DNA from: SIG438 sp034117945
GTDB taxonomy: Bacteria > Bacillota > Clostridia > HGM11514
Assembly: GCA_034117945.1 (NCBI GenBank)
Contig: JAXEOR010000057.1
Location: 1 to 17,132 of the forward strand
Direction: 5' to 3'
DNA length: 17,132 nucleotides
The position numbers and the translations under genes were made by a program. The notes beneath the pieces are model-generated. The model did not search any database. It was not told the origin of the DNA and saw only the letters and a program-made list of their open reading frames with translations. This document shows positions 7,889-13,840 of this stretch, piece after piece. Within the stretch, counting starts at the first letter, position 1. Every line of letters begins with the position of its first letter.

Positions 7889-9862
7889 TTAAAAGATCAG
7901 AGACAGCTCTGTTTTGCCCTGGGTGTTTGTGTTCAATGACAGACAGCCGTTTTGCCAGTGAAACTTCTGAAGAGCTCCGTTCACCCTGACCTGGACAGGG
8001 GAGGTCTGGCAATAGGCGGTGAAATCGCCTCCGTCTGCCAGCGTAATCTGAGTACCGTTCCAGCTTTGAATGACTGCGCCGCTGTTGAATAGATTGGTCA
8101 GGCCGATGGGAGCCATTCCGCCGGTGATCGGAACAACGGTGCAAAGCTCAAATTCCCGTTGGTTAAGCGTTATGGTAACGGCCTCCTTTACCTCCAGCAC
8201 CAGCAGCTTCTTTTGCTGATGAAAATAAACGGCAAAGGTGCCTGTTTCGCAGCCCGGCAAATCCCCGGGGCGGAATTCTGCAGATTTTTTCTGCTCCTCC
8301 CCGATATGAAATAGACCACATACCAAGCCGATGCGGTTGGTGTTATAGAGCTTTAGCAGGGTCTCGGTGCCGGCATGATCGGAAAACAGGGAGTCCATGG
8401 TAGGTCGGGCAATTCCGGTGCAGAGAGGCAGCGTGCCGTCATGCAGAACCAGCTTTTGAATGAGAGCAAAATCGTGCTCATCCGCTTTGTCAGACACATA
8501 AACAGGACCGCCGCTGATAGCTCTTGCCGCCGCGTGAAATGCACCGTAGGGATGGGTGGATTGGAACATGTCCCAATCGCAGTATGTAAATTCTCCCATG
8601 AAAATACTGTTGATGGCATTGGTATAAACGTGCTTTCCATGGCTTTCCGGCACATTCGGGAAAAAGTCATCAGAGGAGCGCATCATATTGGAATTCAGCA
8701 GGGAGTAAATAATATCGTTGCTGCTGGACATGCAGTTGATCAGTTCCCCTTGAAAATGCAGCTGAGCGGAGGATTCCAGGGCGTAATGATCGTTTCTGAT
8801 CATGGAGACCCGGCCCCCTTCTCCGTAGGCAACGCCCTCCAAAGCCGCCTGAACGTCAACCTTAATGCCATCCACTCCCTGGCGGCGCAGAGAATCGTGA
8901 TAATCCTGATAAAATCTGCCGCACTCTTTCGGGTCTGCCATGCCATAGGGGAAATGCAGCTGCTTGGCATATTTTTCATTGACCTGGAACATGCCCTTGG
9001 AATGGCGCTGGCATTTTTCTTTGACCCGGTAGGTCTGCATTTGGGGGGAGGTGGGATCAATGCCTCCCCAATACCCCATAACGGCATGCCACACATAAAA
9101 CAGCTCCACCCCATAGTTCTCTTTTAAGGCTGCAATGAGGTCGGTCATATCACCGTTGAATTTTTGGTTGGGAGCAAAGGAGGAAAGCTGATGCCTGCCT
9201 CGATCGGGAACAGAAGCATTGACAGTTTGCCATCCGTCGTCCAACAGCACAAATTTCGGAGTAAAGCCATTTTGCTTGAAATAATCCATTCCCGCCATCA
9301 GCTTTTCCTCGGACACATCTGCATAAAAGGCATTCCAGGTGCACCAGCCGAAATAGTGCATCATCCGGGGCTGATGCTTCTCCGTCCGAAGGCGGAGGGT
9401 GCGCAGCCGCTTTGCGATGTCCTGTGCGCCTTTTTGGCACAGGGAATAAAAATCCTCCCCGTGAGCCAGATAGCAGGCAAGGGCGGTGGTTCCCAAGGTA
9501 GCGTCACTTCCCGTTTCGCAGACAATTGCCAGGGTGTTTTGCTCCGTTCCGGTCAGGGAGGAGCGGAACAGTCCCTCTGCCAGAGGGTATAAAATGCTGT
9601 AGCTGCCGTCAGTATGACGGATCCCCAGCCACTGGGTTTCCGCAGGAACCAGCTTCAGACTGTCCCCGCAGCAGGCATCCATAAAAAATGGCTGCTTTCG
9701 GTGGCTGCATACAAATCGATCCAAATCCCGCACAGACCCCAGATCGGTTTCAAACCAGTCTGTTTCCTCCGGCTGGGAGACAGAAAGAAATACACCGTTG
9801 TCAGCCGGTATTGCTTGAATGTGTTCCGGGAGCTCCGGAAACAGATTTTTTGCTAGATTCAT
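7889..9862 (-). CDS. Sip1/raffinose-synthase-type alpha-galactosidase-like protein (GH36)
   Basis: 657 residues. The core is the Sip1/raffinose synthase pattern: FGWCTWNAFY (171-180), FVLLDDGWQ (204-212), then VDGIKVDVQ (330-338) with the nucleophile-type Asp336, RSSDDFFP (396-402) holding the likely acid/base Asp, YCDWDMFQSTHP (427-438) and ISGGPVYVSD (449-458). These enzymes act on alpha-galactosides by hydrolysis or transglycosylation; bacterial members are mostly uncharacterised, so the substrate is open. There is no signal peptide, so it is probably cytoplasmic. On the minus strand the ATG at 9862 follows a GAAAGGAACG-type ribosome binding site about 10 nt upstream. The C-terminal third (about 560-657) is beta-rich, as expected for the closing domain. 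It is convergent with the exported beta-helix gene, which would fit joint use of an extracellular glycan, but no transporter lies next to it. Confidence 0.85.
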   Translation of the reverse strand: MNLAKNLFPELPEHIQAIPADNGVFLSVSQPEETDWFETDLGSVRDLDRFVCSHRKQPFFMDACCGDSLKLVPAETQWLGIRHTDGSYSILYPLAEGLFRSSLTGTEQNTLAIVCETGSDATLGTTALACYLAHGEDFYSLCQKGAQDIAKRLRTLRLRTEKHQPRMMHYFGWCTWNAFYADVSEEKLMAGMDYFKQNGFTPKFVLLDDGWQTVNASVPDRGRHQLSSFAPNQKFNGDMTDLIAALKENYGVELFYVWHAVMGYWGGIDPTSPQMQTYRVKEKCQRHSKGMFQVNEKYAKQLHFPYGMADPKECGRFYQDYHDSLRRQGVDGIKVDVQAALEGVAYGEGGRVSMIRNDHYALESSAQLHFQGELINCMSSSNDIIYSLLNSNMMRSSDDFFPNVPESHGKHVYTNAINSIFMGEFTYCDWDMFQSTHPYGAFHAAARAISGGPVYVSDKADEHDFALIQKLVLHDGTLPLCTGIARPTMDSLFSDHAGTETLLKLYNTNRIGLVCGLFHIGEEQKKSAEFRPGDLPGCETGTFAVYFHQQKKLLVLEVKEAVTITLNQREFELCTVVPITGGMAPIGLTNLFNSGAVIQSWNGTQITLADGGDFTAYCQTSPVQVRVNGALQKFHWQNGCLSLNTNTQGKTELSLIF

Positions 9863-9953
9863 TTGTTTCGTTCCTTTCTTTGAGGGATCGTTTCAAAAGG
9901 CGGCGGGCTGTCTTTTTATTTGACGGCAAAAAAATAATCCTTGCCGCCACTTT

Positions 9954-9983
9954 ATCATATCATATGATCGGCTCCTTTGGCAA
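9954..9983 (-). promoter_or_regulatory. Putative promoter of the GH36 gene
   Basis: On the minus strand TTGCCA (9983-9978) is separated by 18 bp from TATGAT (9959-9954). The spacer includes the palindrome ATCATATGAT, which may be a regulator site. The leader would be about 85 nt and contains a small hairpin, CGGCAA/TTGCCG (about 9924-9946). Confidence 0.45.
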
Positions 9984-10033
9984 GGGGGTTTCAATGATTT
10001 TTATGAGGAGCAAGCATTTAGCATCTACCTGAC

Positions 10034-10062
10034 TTGAAAAATAGCTTTGTTGGTGATATAAT
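10034..10062 (+). promoter_or_regulatory. Sigma-A promoter of the Crp/Fnr-family gene
   Basis: TTGAAA (10034-10039), a 17-bp spacer and a perfect TATAAT (10057-10062), with the start codon 38 bp further on. Confidence 0.75.
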
Positions 10063-10080
10063 CAAAGTGAGAGGTTTGAT
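10061..10080. promoter_or_regulatory. Inverted repeat over the -10/+1 of the Crp/Fnr gene (possible auto-operator)
   Basis: ATCAAA (10061-10066) and TTTGAT (10075-10080) are perfect 6-bp arms around an 8-bp spacer. The repeat overlaps the end of the -10 and the likely transcription start. The arms recall the TTGAT/ATCAA half-sites of Fnr-type proteins, but inside out and with a longer spacer. Its use is inferred. Confidence 0.35.
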
Positions 10081-10100
10081 AGAAAGAGAGGAAATCAGAA

Positions 10101-10778
10101 ATGAAGGAACAGTCTTATGAGGAATTTTACCGATCCTTGTTTCCCTTTTGGGATCAGCTTGAGGAGCGAGATCGGGAGATGCTGTGCCAAAATTCGTTGG
10201 ACAGACATTACAGCAAGAGAGAAAACGTCCATGGCGGTCAAGGAGAATGCACCGGGGCAATTGTGGTCAGATCGGGCAGCCTGCGCACCTATCTGCTGTC
10301 GGAGGAAGGCAGGGAGGTAACGCTTTACCGCCTGTTCCCGGGAGACGTTTGTATGCTTTCTGCCTCTTGCGTATTAAAATCAATAGAATTTGACGTGTTG
10401 GTAGACGCAGAGGAGGAGAGTGACTGTTGGGTGATCAACGGCAAGGCCTTTGCGGATCTTTCCGAGCGGAATGTATATGTGAAAAATTATGCGCTGGAAA
10501 CGGCAGTGAGCCGGTTTTCCGATGTGATGTGGGTCATGCAGCAAATTTTATTTATGAGCTTTGACCGCCGGCTGGCAATTTTTTTATGGGATGAAATGAC
10601 CAAAACAAACAGCAGCGAGATCCACCTGACCCATGAGCAGATTGCCCGCTATATGGGGTCTGCCAGGGAGGTGGTATCCCGCATGCTGAAATACTTTGCC
10701 CACGAAAACATTGTTTCCCTGTCTCGGGGTGGGATTAAAATTTTAGATCAAAAGCGGCTGAAGGAGCTGGCTTACTGA
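10101..10778 (+). CDS. Crp/Fnr-family transcriptional regulator
   Basis: 225 residues. Residues about 35-120 form the cyclic-nucleotide-binding-type beta barrel (GAIVVRSGSLRTYLLSEEGRE, then TLYRLFPGDVCML), followed by a long dimer helix. Residues about 174-215 are the Crp-type winged helix (IHLTHEQIARYMGSAREVVSRMLK, given here in two overlapping parts, with REVVSR as the recognition helix). The barrel lacks an obvious cAMP-binding signature, and there is no N-terminal Fe-S cysteine cluster, so the signal is unknown; scattered cysteines (29, 50, 84, 90, 109) leave thiol sensing possible. ATG 10101 follows an AGAGAGG ribosome binding site. The stop overlaps that of the convergent thioredoxin gene by 7 bp. 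Inference: it controls the neighbouring trxA/FTR-like operon and perhaps itself. Confidence 0.85.
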   Translation: MKEQSYEEFYRSLFPFWDQLEERDREMLCQNSLDRHYSKRENVHGGQGECTGAIVVRSGSLRTYLLSEEGREVTLYRLFPGDVCMLSASCVLKSIEFDVLVDAEEESDCWVINGKAFADLSERNVYVKNYALETAVSRFSDVMWVMQQILFMSFDRRLAIFLWDEMTKTNSSEIHLTHEQIARYMGSAREVVSRMLKYFAHENIVSLSRGGIKILDQKRLKELAY

Positions 10779-11086
10779 TCCAGCCAGGCCAGCAGCTCCT
10801 GCTTGCTTCTGGCTCCCACGGCTCGTTTTACCTCGGTGCCGTTTTGGAACAAAATCAGGGTGGGAATGCTCACAATCCCGTATTGCTGCGCCAATTCAGG
10901 CTCCTGATCCACATTGACCTTTCCTACCTTGAGAGAGGTCTTTTCCTGTGCAATCTCCTCTACAACAGGAGCCAACATTCTGCAGGGACCGCACCAATCC
11001 GCCCAAAAATCCAGCAGGACGGTTTCCTTGGAGAACAGCACCTCGGATTCAAAATTTTGTTTGCTGATCGCAATGACTGACATCAT
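10772..11086 (-). CDS. trxA: Thioredoxin
   Basis: 104 residues, normal thioredoxin length. It has the active site WADWCGPCRM (residues 28-37) and the cis-proline loop VSIPTL (Pro75), with the usual beta-alpha fold order around them. It is a cytoplasmic dithiol reductant for ribonucleotide reductase, peroxidases and other targets. The start ATG at 11086 follows AAAGGA six nucleotides upstream; the ATG one codon later is possible. It lies 14 bp downstream of the short FTR-like Fe-S protein on the same strand, so the two are probably co-transcribed. Its last 7 bases overlap the end of the convergent Crp/Fnr gene, leaving no room for a conventional terminator between them. Confidence 0.95.
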   Translation of the reverse strand: MMSVIAISKQNFESEVLFSKETVLLDFWADWCGPCRMLAPVVEEIAQEKTSLKVGKVNVDQEPELAQQYGIVSIPTLILFQNGTEVKRAVGARSKQELLAWLDQ

Positions 11087-11100
11087 GTATCATCCTTTCT

Positions 11101-11304
11101 TTATGATTCCTTACTTTTATAATACAACATACAATGACAATATCCTTCAAATTCCGGATCTTTGATTTGTTCCCGAAATTCTTTGCACATACACTTGTTC
11201 TCTTCGCTTTTTTCCAATCTACAGGGGCAGTAGCCGCCTTTTTTCTTCAGTCCTTCCTTGATTTGTCTGACAATTTCCTGATCTTCATTGAGTCTGACTG
11301 CCAT
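11101..11304 (-). CDS. Short ferredoxin:thioredoxin reductase catalytic-chain-like Fe-S protein
   Basis: 67 residues from ATG 11304, which is preceded by AAGGAG 8 nt upstream; a GTG at 11313 overlaps that site and is rejected. Six cysteines lie in three CxC motifs: YCPCRL (Cys26, Cys28), KCMCKEF (Cys38, Cys40) and GYCHCMLY (Cys56, Cys58). This is the CPC/CxC/CHC signature of the FTR catalytic chain, in which four Cys bind a [4Fe-4S] cluster and two form the redox-active disulfide that reduces thioredoxin. It is much shorter than plant-type chains (about 110 residues), and the spacing (CPC-x9-CMC-x15-CHC) differs from the plant x16/x8 order. No variable subunit is nearby. With trxA 14 bp downstream, the inferred role is electron delivery to thioredoxin from ferredoxin or another low-potential donor. 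Confidence 0.8.
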   Translation of the reverse strand: MAVRLNEDQEIVRQIKEGLKKKGGYCPCRLEKSEENKCMCKEFREQIKDPEFEGYCHCMLYYKSKES

Positions 11305-11343
11305 TTTGATCACTCCTTTGCTTATAGTATTTAGCCACGTGCA

Positions 11344-11365
11344 AAACTCTAAAAGTATAGAGTTT
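11344..11365. promoter_or_regulatory. Palindrome upstream of the FTR-like/trxA operon (candidate operator)
   Basis: AAACTCTA (11344-11351) and TAGAGTTT (11358-11365) are perfect 8-bp arms with a 6-bp spacer, centred about 50 bp upstream of the minus-strand start at 11304. On the minus strand the repeat contains TATACT, a possible -10 without a good -35. The two-arm, six-base layout is of the type used by Crp/Fnr dimers, and such a regulator is encoded next door. Binding is an inference. Confidence 0.45.
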
Positions 11366-11444
11366 ATGCGGTTTTACGGATGTGGCAAATCTGTTTTATC
11401 ACTATAAAATAGTTTAATAATGTATAGAAAAAACCGCTCTGATT

Positions 11445-11453
11445 TGATATAAT
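11445..11453 (+). promoter_or_regulatory. Putative extended -10 promoter upstream of dacF
   Basis: TGATATAAT fits the TGnTATAAT extended -10 form; no -35 is evident 17 bp upstream. It would give a leader of about 285 nt before the carboxypeptidase gene. Confidence 0.4.
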
Positions 11454-11746
11454 ATAGTTGAAGAAAATCTCACAAATTGCTTAATAGAATTTAAAATCGA
11501 AAAATTTTCATTTTTGCCGTCAGGCTTTTTTTGTACCCATTTTTTCTGATTTTTGATATTTGTGATGAATTATTTTTGCATGGAATTTAATTTGCTATTT
11601 TTATCTGTGTTTTGCACTTCTTTATATAGTATATCCCTTTTTTCTTATTTTTACTGTAACCTGGTCACATTGGAAGGGGATGATGAGCCGGAATAACATA
11701 TTCCTGCCCGATAGCGCATAGGATAGGGGTGAACGGGGGGATTTTT
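11454..11746. other. AT-rich gap before dacF
   Basis: No gene was seen. It contains GCCGTCAGGC followed by seven T (11516-11532), which looks like the right arm and U tract of a terminator but has no matching left arm upstream. It also holds a small hairpin GGAAT/ATTCC at about 11691-11706. The remainder is strongly AT-rich with no recognisable riboswitch. Confidence 0.4.
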
Positions 11747-12877
11747 ATGAAACGAATCATAGGAATGTGTCTGATTTTTTGTTTGCTGACGGGGGGAGCG
11801 GTATATGGAGAGGAAATGAATCTGTCTGCCAAGTCTGCTATTTTGGCGGAGCGAACCTCCGGACAGATTTTGTATGAGCAAAACAGTCACGAACGGCTGC
11901 CCATGGCCAGTGTAACCAAAATTATGACCATGCTTTTGGGAATAGAAGCGGTGGATTCGGGGAAAATTACCATGGAGGATATGGTAACGGTGAGCGAATA
12001 TGCCTCCTCCATGACCGGCTCACGGGTATTTTTGAGCGTGAACGAAACCATCAGCGTCAGCGATTTGTTTAAGTCCATTGCGGTGGCTTCAGGCAACGAC
12101 GCGGCAGTGGCACTGGCGGAATATCTGGCGGGGAGTGAATCCAATTTTGTGGAGATGATGAATCGGCGGGCGGAAGAGCTGGGGCTGGCCGATACCCATT
12201 TTACCAACTGTAACGGGCTGCCTGCGGAAAATCATTATTCCAGCGCCTATGATTTGATGGTACTGTCCCGGGAATTGCTAAGCCACGATACCATCCGTCC
12301 CTTTTTGACCATTTGGATGGATAGCTTAAGAGACGGCAGCTTTACGCTGGCCAACACCAACAAGCTGATCCGGTTTTATGAGGGAGCCACAGGGATCAAG
12401 ACCGGCTCAACCGATGAGGCACTCTTTTGTATCTCTGCCTCCGCAATGCGGGATGATATGGAGCTGATTGCAGTGGTGCTGGGGGCACCTACCTCCAAGC
12501 AGCGCTTTGCAGATGCCTCTTCTTTGCTGAATATGGGCTTTGCCTCCTACGCAGTGGAGCAGGGGGTGACCCAGGGGGAGGAAATGTTTGTGATTCCGGT
12601 GGGAAAGGGTGTGGAAAAGCGTGTTTCCGTTGTGGCAGCGGAGGATTTTTCTGCGGTAGTCAAAAAGGAACAGAAGGGGCAGATGACCCGAGAAATTACC
12701 ATGCCGGATCGGATTACCGCTCCGGTGGAGCAAAATCAAAAAATTGGAGAGATCTCCTTTTTCTTGGATGGGAAAAAATTGGGCAGTACGCCGCTGGTCA
12801 GCGCCGCAGAGGTGAAAAAGGCCGGATTGCTTCGGATGTACCAAACGGTGCTGCAGCAATGGATTGATGTGAAATAG
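11747..12877 (+). CDS. dacF: D-alanyl-D-alanine carboxypeptidase, S11 family (DacF-like penicillin-binding protein)
   Basis: 376 residues from ATG 11747, six nucleotides after a G6 run (about 11735-11740); a GTG at 11729 in the same frame is less likely because it would precede the signal peptide with GGIF. Residues 1-21 are a signal peptide (MKRIIG, hydrophobic core, cut near VYG-EE). The serine DD-peptidase triad is complete: SVTK (Ser55-Lys58), SGN (Ser115-Asn117) and KTGS (218-221). The C-terminal part (about 265-355) matches the PBP5-type beta domain. The protein trims the terminal D-Ala from peptidoglycan pentapeptides at the outer face of the membrane. The ending LRMYQTVLQQWIDVK may act as the amphipathic membrane anchor. 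Whether it is the vegetative DacA or the sporulation DacF type cannot be settled from the sequence. Confidence 0.88.
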   Translation: MKRIIGMCLIFCLLTGGAVYGEEMNLSAKSAILAERTSGQILYEQNSHERLPMASVTKIMTMLLGIEAVDSGKITMEDMVTVSEYASSMTGSRVFLSVNETISVSDLFKSIAVASGNDAAVALAEYLAGSESNFVEMMNRRAEELGLADTHFTNCNGLPAENHYSSAYDLMVLSRELLSHDTIRPFLTIWMDSLRDGSFTLANTNKLIRFYEGATGIKTGSTDEALFCISASAMRDDMELIAVVLGAPTSKQRFADASSLLNMGFASYAVEQGVTQGEEMFVIPVGKGVEKRVSVVAAEDFSAVVKKEQKGQMTREITMPDRITAPVEQNQKIGEISFFLDGKKLGSTPLVSAAEVKKAGLLRMYQTVLQQWIDVK

Positions 12878-12904
12878 AGGAAATCATCCGGAAAATTTGT
12901 GTAA

Positions 12905-12932
12905 AATGCCCCCTTGTCAACCAGGGGGCATT
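12905..12932 (+). terminator. Terminator-like hairpin after dacF
   Basis: AATGCCCCCT (12905-12914) and AGGGGGCATT (12923-12932) form a perfect 10-bp GC-rich stem with an 8-nt loop. Only two T follow, so termination may be inefficient. The loop contains most of the -35 of the next promoter. Confidence 0.55.
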
Positions 12933-12942
12933 GGTGTATAAT
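12914..12942 (+). promoter_or_regulatory. Sigma-A promoter of the THF riboswitch/folT unit
   Basis: TTGTCA (12914-12919), a 17-bp spacer and a perfect TATAAT (12937-12942). Transcription would begin near 12949, just before the aptamer. The -35 sits in the loop of the preceding hairpin. Confidence 0.75.
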
Positions 12943-12950
12943 AGGAAAGT

Positions 12951-13123
12951 GAAACAGAGTAGGCATTTGTGCGTGGTGCAGGTTTTTCCTGCCAGTGTCA
13001 GTCGGACGGGGAGTTGCCGCTGAACGAAAAATCTTATGATTTGCGATACAAATGCCGCATCCCGCTGTTACAAAATCATGAGGACATCCTCTGAAGGTGT
13101 AACGGTAAATTTTGAGAGGAGGT
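12951..13123 (+). ncRNA. Tetrahydrofolate (THF) riboswitch with translational expression platform
   Basis: The aptamer matches the THF class from memory: AGAGTAG near the 5' end (12956-12962), a TGCGT segment (12970-12974) and the GCATCCCGCT end (13057-13066). P1 is AACAG/CTGTT (12953-12957/13065-13069). P2 is GGCATTTGT/ACAAATGCC (12962-12970/13048-13056). Inside lie GCAGG/CCTGC (12978-12982/12988-12992) and CAG-CGG/CCG-CTG, whose loop CGGGGA (13007-13012) can pair with TCCCG (13060-13064) as the pseudoknot. Downstream, GTTACA (13067-13072) pairs with TGTAAC (13098-13103), and TCCTCT (13087-13092) can pair with AGAGGA of the ribosome binding site (13115-13120). The gene behind it is folT, a known target of this class. 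Confidence 0.85.
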
Positions 13124-13130
13124 CTTTTTG

Positions 13131-13670
13131 ATGCGTTTTGCTACAATGTTTCGTCAATCTGCAAGAGAGCTGAAAAGCTCGAAAAGCTTGGTAACCGCTG
13201 CCATGCTTACGGCGGTGGGGGTGGTGCTTTCCGCTTATGCTACCATTCGGTTTTCCCAGGAATTTCAGGTATCCTTCGGTTATCTGGCATCCGGCATGAT
13301 CGCCATGCTGTTTGGCCCTGTGGTGAATGCGGTGGCGGGGGTGGTTACCGATCTGGTCAGCTATCTGCTGTTTACGGACGGGCCTTATTGCTTTTGGTTT
13401 GCGCTTAATCCTGTGGTCAGCGGCTTGATTTTTGCCTTTTTCTTTTATGGAAAACCGATCACTCTGCCAAAGGCAATCGGCGCAAAGCTGCTGGATACGC
13501 TGGTTGTGGAAATCGGAATGACATCCCTTTGGCTGATCATGCTGTACGGATCGAAGGGCTGGGTTTGGTTTGCAGTACGCGCAGGATGGAAGCTGGCGGC
13601 CTTTGTGGTGCAGGCACCGGTGCTGTATGTGGTGCTAAAGGCGGTAGAAAAAGCAAAACAGAAGCTGTAA
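13131..13670 (+). CDS. folT: Folate ECF transporter S component
   Basis: 179 residues from ATG 13131, eight nucleotides after GGAGG (13118-13122); the TTG just upstream is not preferred. It is very hydrophobic with five or six membrane segments (about 20-40, 52-80, 86-107, 118-140, 150-170). It carries the FolT-type patterns SLVTAAMLTAVGVVLSAY near the N-terminus and FGYLASGMIAMLFGPVVNAV followed by GVVTDLVSYL. This membrane protein captures folate and uses a shared ECF energising module (EcfA, EcfA', EcfT), which is not in this window. The upstream THF riboswitch gives independent support for folate as substrate and implies lower uptake when reduced folate is plentiful. pgi follows 170 bp later without an obvious terminator between them. 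Confidence 0.9.
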   Translation: MRFATMFRQSARELKSSKSLVTAAMLTAVGVVLSAYATIRFSQEFQVSFGYLASGMIAMLFGPVVNAVAGVVTDLVSYLLFTDGPYCFWFALNPVVSGLIFAFFFYGKPITLPKAIGAKLLDTLVVEIGMTSLWLIMLYGSKGWVWFAVRAGWKLAAFVVQAPVLYVVLKAVEKAKQKL

Positions 13671-13677
13671 AGTTTTT

Positions 13678-13791
13678 GGCAATGGGAAAATAGCAAATTG
13701 GATTGCCTGTGTGAAGTTTCTCCGTCAAAGTGGCGGGAAACGCACAGGGATCCGTTCTTCTCTTATCATTTCTTGCCCTGTGGATAAGAGA
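13678..13791 (+). other. Highly foldable leader upstream of pgi with alternative helices
   Basis: Four helices can be drawn. GGCAAT/ATTGCC pairs 13678-13683 with 13702-13707. Helix A pairs CCTGTGTG (13706-13713) with CGCACAGG (13741-13748) and continues through GTTTC/GAAAC and CCG/CGG, about 16 pairs with small bulges. Helix B pairs CACAGGG (13743-13749) with CCCTGTG (13776-13782). Helix C pairs TCTCTTATC (13759-13767) with GATAAGAGA (13783-13791). B shares bases with A and crosses C, so A plus C competes with B. No good terminator tract and no clear promoter were seen. It could be a regulatory leader, part of a folT-pgi transcript, or chance structure. Confidence 0.45.
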
Positions 13792-13840
13792 TGCTTTCTT
13801 GTAATTAATGCCGGTGCAGGGCGGCGGAATGGAGAAGAGG

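Noticed and set aside
8375..9127. 250-residue plus-strand frame inside the GH36 gene
   Set aside because: It is antisense to a gene with intact catalytic motifs, has no domain signature, and shadows its codon pattern.
11305..11313. GTG start at 11313 for the FTR-like protein
   Set aside because: The GTG overlaps the AAGGAG ribosome binding site, which is correctly spaced for ATG 11304.
13735..13760. Resemblance of CGCACAGGG to a c-di-GMP-I riboswitch motif
   Set aside because: Only a short match is present; the conserved partner segments of that aptamer are missing.
13743..13791. Classical H-type pseudoknot formed by CACAGGG/CCCTGTG and TCTCTTATC/GATAAGAGA
   Set aside because: The second and first stems would be joined with no linker and a 9-nt loop would have to span about 16 stacked pairs, so simultaneous formation is strained; alternative helices are more likely.
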